Shown here one piece after another: positions 50,345-59,696 of a stretch of 64,000 nucleotides of DNA. The stretch's first letter is position 1. Each line of letters starts with the position of its first letter. Under the pieces are notes generated by a model. That model saw nothing but the letters and a program-made list of their open reading frames with translations, did not search any database and had not been told where the DNA came from. Both the position numbers and the translations under genes were made by a program. This DNA comes from Thalassobius sp049116315 (lineage in GTDB: Bacteria > Pseudomonadota > Alphaproteobacteria > Rhodobacterales > Rhodobacteraceae): the NCBI GenBank assembly GCA_049116315.1, contig JAGDZD010000004.1:496001-560000 (forward strand), written 5' to 3'.

Positions 50345-51631
50345 TTACGCCGTGGCGGCGGCTAAGGCCTGATCCATATCAGCAATCAAATCGGCAATGT
50401 CTTCGATCCCAACGGAAATGCGCACGACATTTGGCGCCGCGCCCGCTTTGACCTGCTGATCCTCGCTGAGTTGACGATGGGTGGTCGAGGCAGGGTGAAT
50501 GATCAAACTGCGTGTGTCCCCAAGGTTGGCCACATGGCTAAACAGTTTGAGGTTGTCCACCAGCTTCACACAGGCGTCATATCCGCCCTTAACCGCAATT
50601 GTGAACAAGGCCCCGGCCCCTTTGGGGGTGATGCGCTGCGCGGTTTCATAGGAGGGAGAGGCGGGCAAGCCGGCATAGTTCACCGAGTCGACGCGGGCGT
50701 CGCCGTCCAACCATTTCGCCAAGGCTTCGGCGTTTTCAACATGGCGCTGCATCCGCAGACCCAGCGTCTCCGTTCCCATAAGCGTGTAATGCGCCCCTTG
50801 AGGGTTCATCGTCATGCCAAGGTCGCGCAGTCCAATCGCGATCGAATGGAAGGTGAATGCCATTGGCCCAAGGTCCGAAAATGTCAAACCATGATAGGCA
50901 GGCTCGGGCTGGGACAACGAGGGGAACTTGTCGTTCTGTGACCAGTCAAATTTGCCGGAATCAATCACAATGCCGCCCGTTACCGTGCCGTTTCCGGTCA
51001 GGTACTTCGTGGCAGAATGCACAACCAGCGTCGCCCCCAACTCAATCGGGCGGCACAGATATGGTGTGGCGGTGGTGTTATCGACGATCAACGGAATGCC
51101 CGCACGATCTGCGATCTCGGCCAAGGCTTTGATGTCGGTGACATAGCCCCCGGGGTTGGCGATGGTTTCACAGAACAACGCCCGTGTGTTTTCATCAATC
51201 GCCGCCTCAACTGCGGCCAGATCATCGGTATCAACAAACGATGCCGACCAACCAAAACGCCGGATGGTCTGGCTAAACTGGGTGATTGTGCCGCCATAAA
51301 GACGAGAGGATGCCACGACATTGCATCCCGGCCCCATCAAGGGGAACAACGCCATCAACTGCGCGGCGTGACCGGACGAACAGGCAATTCCGCCCGCGCC
51401 GCCTTCAAGCGCTGTCACCCGATTGGCCAAAGCCGCTACGGTCGGGTTGGTCAGGCGCGAGTAAATATAGCCAACCTCTTCGAGGTTAAACAACCGGGCC
51501 GCATGCTCGGCATCCTTAAAAACATAGGCGGTTGTTTGGTAGATAGGCACTTGGCGTGCGCCAGTGGCCGGATCAGGTTCAGAGCCCGCATGCACGGCCA
51601 ATGTGCCGAAACTAAGATCTTGTTCAGACAT
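50345..51631 (-). CDS. metY: O-acetylhomoserine aminocarboxypropyltransferase
   Basis: 428 aa from ATG 51631 (MSEQDLSFGTLAVHAGSEPDPATGARQ), preceded by AAGGA. It is a Cys/Met-metabolism PLP enzyme: the PLP lysine is in VVHSATKYLTGNGTV, and YSRLTNPTVAALANRV is the phosphate-binding segment. The length and the start favour MetY, which makes homocysteine from O-acetylhomoserine and sulfide. That homocysteine is the substrate of the split methionine synthase components at 31.5-35.9 kb. Cystathionine gamma-synthase specificity cannot be fully excluded. Confidence 0.93.
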   Translation of the reverse strand: MSEQDLSFGTLAVHAGSEPDPATGARQVPIYQTTAYVFKDAEHAARLFNLEEVGYIYSRLTNPTVAALANRVTALEGGAGGIACSSGHAAQLMALFPLMGPGCNVVASSRLYGGTITQFSQTIRRFGWSASFVDTDDLAAVEAAIDENTRALFCETIANPGGYVTDIKALAEIADRAGIPLIVDNTTATPYLCRPIELGATLVVHSATKYLTGNGTVTGGIVIDSGKFDWSQNDKFPSLSQPEPAYHGLTFSDLGPMAFTFHSIAIGLRDLGMTMNPQGAHYTLMGTETLGLRMQRHVENAEALAKWLDGDARVDSVNYAGLPASPSYETAQRITPKGAGALFTIAVKGGYDACVKLVDNLKLFSHVANLGDTRSLIIHPASTTHRQLSEDQQVKAGAAPNVVRISVGIEDIADLIADMDQALAAATA

Positions 51632-51761
51632 AAGATATCCTTTCAAATGTAGAGGAACCTTATGCGAAGTTTTCAAAACTACGAACAAAAATTAGGCAGA
51701 TTGAAAAGAGTAATTTGCCACAGCCAATGGACCCGGCCCAACGCCTTAGAGCAAAGCGGCC

Positions 51762-51875
51762 TTAGGTCTTTGAAATCGCCTTTGCGATGCGATCCAACCC
51801 TGCAAATATCGCCCCGCCCATGATGCAGGCGCTGACGATGAGGCCGACAAAAATGATAATCGCGCTGGCTGTCAT
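51762..51875 (-). CDS. 37-residue single-span membrane protein
   Basis: The frame from ATG 51875 to TAA 51764-51762 encodes MTASAIIIFVGLIVSACIMGG followed by AIFAGLDRIAKAISKT. It has one hydrophobic helix and a short basic tail. TTGGAG precedes the ATG at proper spacing. The frame is too short for the usual cut-offs and occupies an otherwise empty 325-bp gap between metY and the oxidoreductase gene. No homologue is known to me; it is best regarded as a plausible small membrane protein. Confidence 0.5.
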   Translation of the reverse strand: MTASAIIIFVGLIVSACIMGGAIFAGLDRIAKAISKT

Positions 51876-51956
51876 GAGCGGCTCCAATCTGCTGGTAAAT
51901 GTCTGGCTCGGGTCTGACATAAGGCGTCAGGCCGCGAAGCCAAAAACGTTCAGGCG

Positions 51957-52931
51957 TTAAAGGCCTGCAAAAATTTCGCCCACCAATTCGGTGCTAAGGC
52001 GGGCATCCTGCGCGCTGCACGGGTTTGGGGCATCATCAAGGAAATGCTCGATGACCCGCGCCACAAAGGGTTGGTGCACATGGGCCGGATCTGGCAATTC
52101 GATGTCTTGCACGCTGTCCCCCTGCGTGAGCGTGATACCGGAGGGCCGAAAGAACCCCATGCGCGCGGTCCCTGTTTCCCCGTGCAAAATCACACATTCT
52201 TCGTCATGCGCCGCCGCATAAGAACACAGTCCCATCGCCGGAAACCCATCAAAGTCGAGCAGGAAGCTCACCAAATCTTCGGCGGCGTGGCGATCGGATT
52301 GGATCTTCTTTAGGCCTTTGGCAGCCATCGGAGCGCCAAAAACATAAGTCAACCAATCCAAAGTGTGCGACTGCATGTCGACAAAGCTGCCGCCTCCCCC
52401 CACCGATGGATCTGTTTTCCAGCTTTCCGCAGCTTGGTGTTTGGCTTGTTTAAACTGACGCACTTCGACCATCCGCAACGGCCCAATGGCCCCGCTTTGA
52501 ACAATCTCTCTGAGCTTTTCGAACCGAGGCAACGCGCGGCGATAATAGGCCACGCAGAGTTTGCCCCCAGTTTGCGCGATTGCGGCTTGGATGATATCGC
52601 ATTCCGCCGCATTCAGCGCGATCGGCTTTTCCAGCAGAACGTTTTTCCCAGCCCGCAGCGCGCGCACCGCATAGTCAGCGTGTGAATTGGCGGGCGTCGC
52701 AATATAGACCGCATTGAGATCTGGATCCGCCAACAGCGCCTCCGCATCATCGCTCCAGCGGGGCACATTGTGCCGTTTGGCATAATCCGCCGCCTTGGCG
52801 CCGTCACGGCGCATGACCGAGATCAACTCAGAACGAGCAGCCTTCTGCAGCGCCGGACCGCTTTTCACTTCGGTGACATCTCCACAACCGATGATGCCCC
52901 ATGTGACACGTTTTTCTTGGTTCACCGACAT
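51957..52931 (-). CDS. Gfo/Idh/MocA family oxidoreductase
   Basis: 324 aa from ATG 52931, with GAGGTGG upstream. The N-terminal Rossmann domain has GIIGCGDVTEVKSG, and EKPIALN supplies the catalytic lysine/proline motif after VYIATPANSHADYA. The C-terminal beta-sheet domain includes GGGGSFVDMQSHTLDW with the conserved Asp/His. The family oxidises or reduces sugars or related polyols with NAD(P). The substrate cannot be assigned. Single-gene unit. Confidence 0.9.
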   Translation of the reverse strand: MSVNQEKRVTWGIIGCGDVTEVKSGPALQKAARSELISVMRRDGAKAADYAKRHNVPRWSDDAEALLADPDLNAVYIATPANSHADYAVRALRAGKNVLLEKPIALNAAECDIIQAAIAQTGGKLCVAYYRRALPRFEKLREIVQSGAIGPLRMVEVRQFKQAKHQAAESWKTDPSVGGGGSFVDMQSHTLDWLTYVFGAPMAAKGLKKIQSDRHAAEDLVSFLLDFDGFPAMGLCSYAAAHDEECVILHGETGTARMGFFRPSGITLTQGDSVQDIELPDPAHVHQPFVARVIEHFLDDAPNPCSAQDARLSTELVGEIFAGL

Positions 52932-53155
52932 CTTCGCCACCTCATTGATCCACTCGTTGAGAATTTCATAAACACCTAGGGCGTGAAATCAATGACAATA
53001 CAGATCGGCAACCGTTTAACTGCGTAAGCGCCAAACCAGCACAGGCGCAGAAAGAATGAAGAAGACCGTATGAAAATGGCCTCCTCCTATGCCGCGCGCA
53101 CCCAAAGTCCCCCAATCGGCGCGCACTGCCGACCGAGACCGACATTCTTAGGCGA

Positions 53156-53608
53156 TCAACGCCCCCCAACACGTGACTTTTCAGCCAGGCCTTGCAAGTT
53201 GGCATCGATGATTTTCCCCATCATCATCTTCATCAAAGATTGCCCCAAGAGCCATCCCAGCGGACCAAACTTAACTTTGTAATCAAAGGTCCACGTCACC
53301 TTGGATTTCCCACCCGTTGGCGAGATGCGGATTTCTGAGCTTGCCGCCTTTAGCGGCATCGCCGCCATATCAGAAAGCTGAACAGTATAGCCCGTGCCCG
53401 GACGCCAACTGGTGACCTCTTCGACCAAAGAGGTGCCGTTGGCAAAGTGATTGCGCCGCTTAGACCCGATCCCAATCTCTCCTTCGCTCAATGCATCAAC
53501 AGATGTGATTTCAGGGGCGAACTCATTGATGTGCATATAGCGGCTCAGGACCGCCCATACTGCGTCAGGGGCTGCATCGATGGTCAAGCTGCGTTCGTGG
53601 TGGATCAT
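53156..53608 (-). CDS. SRPBCC family protein
   Basis: 150 aa. SLTIDAAPDAVWAVLSRYMHINEFAPEI is the first strand and helix of the polyketide-cyclase/START fold, and the long C-terminal helix is QSLMKMMMGKIIDANLQGLAEK. Ligand unknown. It is divergent from the WYL regulator, whose start lies 115 bases away. A perfect 7-bp palindrome (53682-53699) sits in this gap, so the regulator probably controls this gene. Confidence 0.84.
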   Translation of the reverse strand: MIHHERSLTIDAAPDAVWAVLSRYMHINEFAPEITSVDALSEGEIGIGSKRRNHFANGTSLVEEVTSWRPGTGYTVQLSDMAAMPLKAASSEIRISPTGGKSKVTWTFDYKVKFGPLGWLLGQSLMKMMMGKIIDANLQGLAEKSRVGGR

Positions 53609-53681
53609 TGGTTTAGGCTCCGATTGGTGTACGCAATGACTGCGTATTTTCAGTTGATGCGCCCTTCCTAGAATTGTGCTG

Positions 53682-53699
53682 CTGTCACCGTTGTGACAG
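53682..53699. promoter_or_regulatory. palindromic operator candidate between SRPBCC and WYL regulator genes
   Basis: CTGTCAC (53682-53688) and GTGACAG (53693-53699) are perfect inverted arms around CGTT. The centre lies 32 bases before the regulator start and 82 bases before the SRPBCC start, fitting repression of both genes by the YafY-type regulator. Binding is inferred. Confidence 0.65.
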
Positions 53700-53722
53700 T
53701 AGTGTGAGAGGAGGCCCCAAAA

Positions 53723-54415
53723 ATGCGTCGCACAGAACGGTTGTTTCAGATTATCCAGATATTGCGCTCTACCCGATCACCAATCACAGGACGGGACCTT
53801 GCCAATGAATTGGAAATTTCACTTAGCACCTTGTATCGCGATATGGCCGAGCTTCACGCCCAACGCATCCCCATCACCGGAGAAGCAGGTGTTGGCTATG
53901 TGCTTGACGATGGATATGACATGCCGCCGCTGATGCTGACAGCCGATGAGCTGGAGGCCGCCGCCCTGGGGGCCGCATGGGTCGCCTCCGAGGCCGATCC
54001 CTCTTTGGCCCGCGCCGCGCGCGACCTCGTCTCAAAACTCTCGCTCGCCATTCCCAAAGAATTGCGCCCGGTGGTGCTGGACGGCAGCTCAAAGCCCATC
54101 CAGACTCGCGCCCGTGTGTCAGAGCGGTTTGACAGCGCCCTGCTGCGCCATGCCATTCGCGAGCGGTACATGCTACAGCTGATCTATGCGGATCGCGATG
54201 GCGTCACCACCGACCGGATCGTTTGGCCGCTGCTGATCGCCTTTCTGGATCGTACGCGCTATCTGGTGGGGTGGTGTGAGACCAAGCAAGCCTACCGGCA
54301 TTTCAAAACCGAACGGGTGCAAGAGTTAAGAGTGCTCGGCACCAAATACCCCGGGCGCCGCACCGCGTTGTTAAAGGCTTGGGAAGACGAAACCGCCAAC
54401 CGGGGCCCGCGCTAG
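53723..54415 (+). CDS. YafY-type HTH-WYL transcriptional regulator
   Basis: 230 aa with a strong GGAGG ribosome site. The N-terminal HTH_11 (ERLFQIIQILRSTRSPITGRDLANELEISLSTLYRDMAEL) is followed by a WYL domain; the name-giving motif is diverged here (LIYADRDG, TRYLVGWCETK). Small ligands or nucleic acids are sensed by such domains. It faces the divergent SRPBCC gene across a clean palindrome, and the multicopper oxidase gene follows it 112 bases downstream on the same strand. Confidence 0.86.
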   Translation: MRRTERLFQIIQILRSTRSPITGRDLANELEISLSTLYRDMAELHAQRIPITGEAGVGYVLDDGYDMPPLMLTADELEAAALGAAWVASEADPSLARAARDLVSKLSLAIPKELRPVVLDGSSKPIQTRARVSERFDSALLRHAIRERYMLQLIYADRDGVTTDRIVWPLLIAFLDRTRYLVGWCETKQAYRHFKTERVQELRVLGTKYPGRRTALLKAWEDETANRGPR

Positions 54416-54526
54416 GCACGCTGCACCAAACCGGACCCGCCAGCGGCCAAATGTCAGCGCGCAACGCCCCGACAGCATCCCTTGTGATGCGCATTTCGAA
54501 CACCCTTTCTCTTAGGAGGTTTCATC

Positions 54527-56023
54527 ATGGTCCCAGTCACGCGTCGTTGCTTCCTCGCTGGTTCAACCGCATTGGCGGCCACCAGCTTCGTCGGTACCGT
54601 GCCTGCCCGCACCGCAGCGGCCCAAGCCAACCCGATATCTCTCAGGGTAGAAACGACTGACGGACTGTTCACCTACAACGGCAAATCACCTGGCCCGGTT
54701 CTGACGATGACGCCCGGTGGCCAGCTTGATATCGAGTTGATTAACGACCTTCCCGCGCTGCATGATGATTGCACAGACAACGCGAACCAGTTTCACGGTC
54801 TGAATACCACGAACCTCCACACACATGGACTACACGTTTCACCAACAACGGATTCTTCGGGGGTGTTCGACGCCGACAACATCTTTGTTAATGTGACGCC
54901 CAAGGATCAAATTGTCCCCTGCGAAGAAATCTGCGGGTCTTCTGTTGCTGAGACCTTCAGACAACACAAAGCCCAATTTCGATTTGAAATCGGGCCGGAT
55001 CATCCTTCGGGGACGTTCTGGTATCACGCCCACAAACATAGCGCGACCCAACGGCAGGTAGGTGGAGGCTTGGCCGGTCCGCTGATCGTTCGCGACACGC
55101 CGGGGACGATGCCAGACTACATCGCCAACGCGCCTGAAAAGATCCTGATGATCATGAACCAGGGCCTCGTTTTGGTTGCCCCCGAGGGCGGCGGCGAAGT
55201 CAATCCGACGCTGCGACTACGCCCCGGCGAGGTACAGAGGTGGCGGATCATCAATGCACAGGCCTCGGGTCAAGGTGGTGGCACATTTGCGCGGCTGTCC
55301 ACCAACGTTCCTGATCTGGAGATGTATCAGATTGCCTATGACGGGCTGACCCTGTCACACCGGTTCCGGATCGACCAATATGACAGGGACGAGCCGTGGC
55401 TGAACCCGGCCGCCATGGCCCCCGGCAATCGCATGGACCTGATGGTTCGGGTGCCAATCGACGCCAAGGAACGTAGCTTTGTTGTGGATGTTGCAGCGTC
55501 AATTGCCGAGGGGTTGTCCTTTGGGTCAAGCACGGACCGGATCGCACTGGATGTCGAAGTTTCCGGCCCTCCCGTTGATCACCCGTGGTCAGATGATCCA
55601 AGCCTTCCGTCCGCCGGGCTGGTGGATTTCGACAACAGTCCCCTTCCGAAGCGCCGGATCGATTTTCAGGGCGGATTTCGTATAGATAACGAGCAATTCT
55701 CTGGCGAAACCAAACATGTCGTGACACGTGGCACCGCCGAAGAGTGGACAATCGCGAACAGCACAGGCGCTGTTCACGCCCACCATATTCACGTCAACCC
55801 GTTCCTGATCACCCATATCAATGGCCATGAGTTTGCCAAAGATGATCCGCTGCGGCGCTGGCAAGATACCGTTGCGCTGCCGTTCAGCGCAACTGATGGG
55901 CCGGGCACAATAACCTATAAGACCCGGTTTGAGACATTCACCGGGAAATTTGTGATCCATTCCCACATCCTGCGTCACGAAGACCGCGGTATGATGCAGA
56001 TTGTTGAGGTGGTGGATCCGTGA
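54527..56023 (+). CDS. multicopper oxidase with Ser at the type-1 copper cysteine
   Basis: 498 aa with strong AGGAGG ribosome site. The N-terminal TRRCFLAGSTALAATS is a Tat-type signal. Three cupredoxin domains follow. Copper motifs are HTHGLH (98-103), WYHAHKH (165-171), HAHHIHVNPF (417-426) and HSHILRHEDRGMM (478-490). In active multicopper oxidases the last motif is HCH, the Cys binding type-1 copper and passing electrons to the trinuclear site; here S479 (codon TCC, 55961-55963) replaces it. The trinuclear histidines appear complete. The enzyme may be a copper-binding or altered-activity member. It follows the WYL regulator, with no copper-resistance genes nearby. Confidence 0.88.
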   Translation: MVPVTRRCFLAGSTALAATSFVGTVPARTAAAQANPISLRVETTDGLFTYNGKSPGPVLTMTPGGQLDIELINDLPALHDDCTDNANQFHGLNTTNLHTHGLHVSPTTDSSGVFDADNIFVNVTPKDQIVPCEEICGSSVAETFRQHKAQFRFEIGPDHPSGTFWYHAHKHSATQRQVGGGLAGPLIVRDTPGTMPDYIANAPEKILMIMNQGLVLVAPEGGGEVNPTLRLRPGEVQRWRIINAQASGQGGGTFARLSTNVPDLEMYQIAYDGLTLSHRFRIDQYDRDEPWLNPAAMAPGNRMDLMVRVPIDAKERSFVVDVAASIAEGLSFGSSTDRIALDVEVSGPPVDHPWSDDPSLPSAGLVDFDNSPLPKRRIDFQGGFRIDNEQFSGETKHVVTRGTAEEWTIANSTGAVHAHHIHVNPFLITHINGHEFAKDDPLRRWQDTVALPFSATDGPGTITYKTRFETFTGKFVIHSHILRHEDRGMMQIVEVVDP

Positions 56024-56212
56024 CCATCATGCTGGTTTCCGCCGCGAGGTGCAGAGTGCGACGTACCCGCACCACAGCCGACCTCGCAGGCAACCAAGTT
56101 TGTGCCTCTGCACATCCACCAAGTTAAGTGGCCCGGTGACAGAGGTCGTCGATTTTGGGGGCAGTTAAAACCGGTGACACATCCGGCCACCGGTTTTCGT
56201 GGTAAGCGGCTC

Positions 56213-57019
56213 TTATTTGGCAAGCCAATCAGTCAACGTTGAAAAGAAGGCCTCCGTCTCTTCGATGAAAGGGTAGTGACCAGAGTTTTCGAAAACCTTC
56301 AGCTCGGCATTTGGCAACAGCGAAACGATCCGCTCGGCCCCCGGCTCGGGTGGGGTGATGCCATCGTGGCGCCCTGCCATCACAAGCGAGGGAACCCCCA
56401 CATCGGGCAGTTTTTCAAGCGTATTGTAGGTGCCCAGCAAGGCACTGCCAGCGTTCCAGGCGCGGTGTTCATAGACAGTGCGCGCATCAAGATCAGCGCC
56501 AACTTCGGGGTCCCAATTGTGGAAATACATCTGCACCACTGGGCCCCACGAGGCCTGCCAATCCGCATCATCAGCCATCGGTTCCGAGAAGAGTTTACCA
56601 AAGGCCGCCATTTGTGCGTCAGATCCGGAAACCGTCGGGTGATAATCAAAGGCTGGCACCGTACTGACCAACACCAAACCGTTCAATTTACTGGCATGGG
56701 TTGCGGCAAATTCCTGCGCGATAAAGCCGCCAAACGAATGGCCGATAAGCGAGTAAGTCTCATGGCCCAGTTGGTTCATCAGCTCTGCGGCGTCGGACAC
56801 CAAACGCTCAAACGTCAGTTCAGCGTAATCCGCAAGACGCTCGGACCCACCGTTGCCAATGTGGTCGTAAAACACGACCGTATGGTGCTCTGCAAGTCGG
56901 TCAAAATAAGGGCGCAGGTAGTCGTGGCTGAGACCAAGACCCCCGTGCATCACCAAAATCGCCGGGCCAGTCCCGATTACTTCAACATTGATCTGTGCAC
57001 CGTTTATGGTTTTTTTCAT
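56213..57019 (-). CDS. alpha/beta hydrolase (proline iminopeptidase-like)
   Basis: 268 aa from ATG 57019, preceded by GGAGAA. The oxyanion loop is VMHGGLGLSHDYL, the nucleophile serine is in LIGHSFGGFIAQEFA, and the base is in FENSGHYPFIEE; the acid is likely in AGRHDGITP. HGG and YDHIGNGGS patterns are shared with proline iminopeptidases, but substrate is unknown. It is divergent from the AraC-type regulator 112 bases away, likely its controller. Confidence 0.86.
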   Translation of the reverse strand: MKKTINGAQINVEVIGTGPAILVMHGGLGLSHDYLRPYFDRLAEHHTVVFYDHIGNGGSERLADYAELTFERLVSDAAELMNQLGHETYSLIGHSFGGFIAQEFAATHASKLNGLVLVSTVPAFDYHPTVSGSDAQMAAFGKLFSEPMADDADWQASWGPVVQMYFHNWDPEVGADLDARTVYEHRAWNAGSALLGTYNTLEKLPDVGVPSLVMAGRHDGITPPEPGAERIVSLLPNAELKVFENSGHYPFIEETEAFFSTLTDWLAK

Positions 57020-57130
57020 GCGTTTCTCCACTGCTGCTTGGGCGTTCCCCAAGGTGTTTCACCTTCAGTGTAGACCGCGCCTTTGCTTGGGTGTTATCGT
57101 TTCCGCGCAAAAGAATTCCAAAGATATGAA

Positions 57131-58141
57131 ATGCAAAACGCAATAACATCAAACGCTTGGCTTCCCCGTCACTCTTGGAGCGCACAAGGCAACGCCATCG
57201 TTGATCACGCGTATCACGACTTTGATGCGCAAGCGGAACGGCTCACCTCACATGGGCAAGAGTATCTACAGCTGACCGAAGGAAAGTTTTACGGGCGCTT
57301 CATTTCTTGCGCCCTTGGACAACAGACATCGGTGCATATTGAACACGCAAATCAAGCGCTCTCGCAATCCATCGCAGGAGCACCCGACACCTATGCAATC
57401 GGGATCGTATTGTCGGCAGGCCATGTTTTCCGCGTGAATGGCACGCCCATCGATCACAACGCTGTTTTTATCATCCCGCCCAACGTCGACTTTCACCTCT
57501 ACAGTCCGCAAGATGCGACGATCTTGGCCTGTATCGTTGAAAAGTCGCATTTTGAGGCGAAACTGGCGGCCGCGCCTTTTGTATCTGATCGGATCGCCGG
57601 CCACGCGGATATCACCTGCTTGCATGCGCCAACCACGGCAGATCGCCTGCGTCAGGACACGTTTAATGCCTTGCGCAGCTGTCAGGCAGAGATCCACAGC
57701 GGTTTTAACCCCTCTCTTCTCGGAGAGGCCTTGGTCAACAGTATGATCGCAACGCTGATGCTGGAATGGCATGGAGAGCTGCGCCATCTGGATCGCCACA
57801 CCTCAAAGACATTTGACCGGTTTTTGAATGTCAAAACCCATCTTGAAACGATTGATGCAGAGAGCACCCGCCCTGCTGATCTTTCCCAAAGTTTGGCGCT
57901 GAGCAAACGCAGCGTGCAATATGCCTTTGCCAACGAAGTGTCGCTTGGGGTTTCGGGATACCATCGGCATCTACGGCTGCACGCGATTCGCCGGGCGCTG
58001 CGCAATGAGGCGGACAGCCACCTCACCATTGGCGATATCGCCTCTCAATACGGGTTTTGGAACTGGAGCCACTTTAGCCGCCAATACGCCCAATTGTTCG
58101 GAGAGCGCCCCTCTGATACCGGGCCAGTCGCGACAGAGTGA
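57131..58141 (+). CDS. AraC family transcriptional regulator
   Basis: 336 aa from ATG 57131 (MQNAITSNAWLPRHSW); the frame opens upstream at a TTG without a good site. The C-terminal 100 residues contain the double helix-turn-helix (ADLSQSLALSKRSVQYAFANEVSLGVSGYHRHLRLHAIRRAL and LTIGDIASQYGFWNWSHFSRQYAQLFGERPS). The N-terminal half is a cupin-like effector region. It is divergent from the alpha/beta hydrolase gene. Ligand unknown. Confidence 0.87.
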   Translation: MQNAITSNAWLPRHSWSAQGNAIVDHAYHDFDAQAERLTSHGQEYLQLTEGKFYGRFISCALGQQTSVHIEHANQALSQSIAGAPDTYAIGIVLSAGHVFRVNGTPIDHNAVFIIPPNVDFHLYSPQDATILACIVEKSHFEAKLAAAPFVSDRIAGHADITCLHAPTTADRLRQDTFNALRSCQAEIHSGFNPSLLGEALVNSMIATLMLEWHGELRHLDRHTSKTFDRFLNVKTHLETIDAESTRPADLSQSLALSKRSVQYAFANEVSLGVSGYHRHLRLHAIRRALRNEADSHLTIGDIASQYGFWNWSHFSRQYAQLFGERPSDTGPVATE

Positions 58142-58344
58142 CAGCCAATTTGCGCTGCACTTGTTTGCATAGAACCGCCCCTGACTTTCGCTGGGGCGAG
58201 CACCTAAGAGGATGGCTGATCTTGCCCCCAAATCCGCAGCGTTCCTAAGCCCTCCGTGCTCTGGGACGCTTTTCAGCGATAGCGGCGAGCGCGCCAAAAT
58301 CCGAAAGGCGCTATGGCCGCTAAGATCCGCATCTGGCCATTGCT

Positions 58345-58770
58345 CTAGATCTCTGGCGTCCAATCTGGCTGCGTCGCAAACGACACAACCTCTGTGCCAA
58401 TCTGATCCCAATGCGGCTTATCCCGGTCAAAAATGACGACCTCGATCTCAAGCCCCTCCGCATCGTCAAATGTGCCAAGCGATAACGTCAGATGCCCCGG
58501 CGACCGGGTGTTGCTGCCATAAATCGGGCTGCCACACGTTGCGCAGAATGTCTTTGTGACTTTGGATCCATTGCCTGAGTCATAGCTAAATTCACTCAGG
58601 GGCCCGCTCACCACAACGGTGTCAGAACCAAACATAGCCCCCACCGAATGGCCGGTCCCACTTAACCGGCGGCACTCTTCGCAATGGCATTGCGCGACGA
58701 CAACGGGTGATCCTTTGGCCACAAAAGTGACGGCGCCACAAAGGCACTTTCCTGTATAGTGCTTGGTCAT
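58345..58770 (-). CDS. GFA family zinc protein
   Basis: 141 aa from ATG 58770 (MTKHYTGKCLCGAVTF). Zinc ligands are CLCG (residues 9-11), CHCEEC and the pair CATCG. This is the glutathione-dependent formaldehyde-activating (Gfa) fold. In Paracoccus Gfa helps formaldehyde react with glutathione, though most paralogues have no proven role. No formaldehyde dehydrogenase is nearby. The gene is single and intact. Confidence 0.88.
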   Translation of the reverse strand: MTKHYTGKCLCGAVTFVAKGSPVVVAQCHCEECRRLSGTGHSVGAMFGSDTVVVSGPLSEFSYDSGNGSKVTKTFCATCGSPIYGSNTRSPGHLTLSLGTFDDAEGLEIEVVIFDRDKPHWDQIGTEVVSFATQPDWTPEI

Positions 58771-59249
58771 TTGCCAAACACTAGAGCGCGGGTGAAAGAG
58801 CGCAACATGAAATTGAATTGGGCCCGTCTTCATTTGTCCGCAATGCGCTAGGGATAGACGTCCATCACAAACGGCCCCAAAATCTATGCGTCGATAAACT
58901 CGTCATCATGCAGGCGCAGAGTGTTTATGAAAACAAAGTGCCCCTTGTCAGTTTTTAGGAACCCAAAAGCTACGAAAACTAGAGAGATTAGCTCATCTTG
59001 TTGATTTGATTAAGCAGCATGTTGGAAGTGGTGCAAACGTCGCGCTTGCGCAAAGCAGCAACGTCCCTCTCCACAAAAGAGCTCAGAGCCAACTTCAGAT
59101 ACGGCGCCTCATCCGCTCCAAATTGGTTTCAGTTAGAGCTAAGAACAGCCTATTGCTGTCCTTCAATTGATAGATCTGGTTCTGCGGCAGCAGTCTGAAA
59201 AGTGGGTATTTACTCGGCCACTAAGGAAAGCCAATGCTCCAAATCGCCA
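58771..59249. other. 479-bp gap without a convincing gene
   Basis: No open frame with ribosome site or family resemblance is seen on either strand. The stretch becomes visibly more AT-rich after about 58900 than the region before 58000. I see no tRNA, integrase or repeat. Confidence 0.5.
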
Positions 59250-59696
59250 TTAACAAATTAGATTGTCTAGGGTGCCATCTGGCGGAGTGTCATCATCAAC
59301 CTTATGATCATCGATCCCATCTACTTCTGTAGTAATGCAACTTTCCAGCGCATCTTTGTCCTCCGATTCCACGAGGCAAAGCTGAAGTGCCCGACCGGTT
59401 GCAATCGACTTATGGCTGAAATTTGCCAGCAATAGGTTGGGGCCGTCGGGGTCAAATGGGGTGCCGGGTGCGATCCCGTACTTCGCGTATTCTTCCACGA
59501 CAATTGGGTTATACGCCCAACTCTGACTGGCGTACAAGGCACCCAAAGATACGCAAGACGCTACCCTTGACTGAACTCTAGACTCAAACAAAGCATCTCG
59601 GGTTTGACTAGACTGATGAACCGCAATGCCAATCGATACAATGACGGCAACAGCAGCCACCAGTAGACTTCCCACCTCAACTTTCGAAACTGCCAC
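59250..59696 (-). CDS. hypothetical protein with N-terminal membrane anchor
   Basis: 148 aa from GTG 59696, with AAGGAAG upstream at suitable spacing. One hydrophobic helix (VGSLLVAAVAVIVSIGIAVH, residues 8-27) is followed by a soluble domain with five cysteines, including CVSLGALY, LQLCLVESE and a final LIC. The C-terminal 30 residues are acidic. I recognise no family. Codon use is less GC-rich than in the left part of the window. Confidence 0.65.
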   Translation of the reverse strand: MAVSKVEVGSLLVAAVAVIVSIGIAVHQSSQTRDALFESRVQSRVASCVSLGALYASQSWAYNPIVVEEYAKYGIAPGTPFDPDGPNLLLANFSHKSIATGRALQLCLVESEDKDALESCITTEVDGIDDHKVDDDTPPDGTLDNLIC

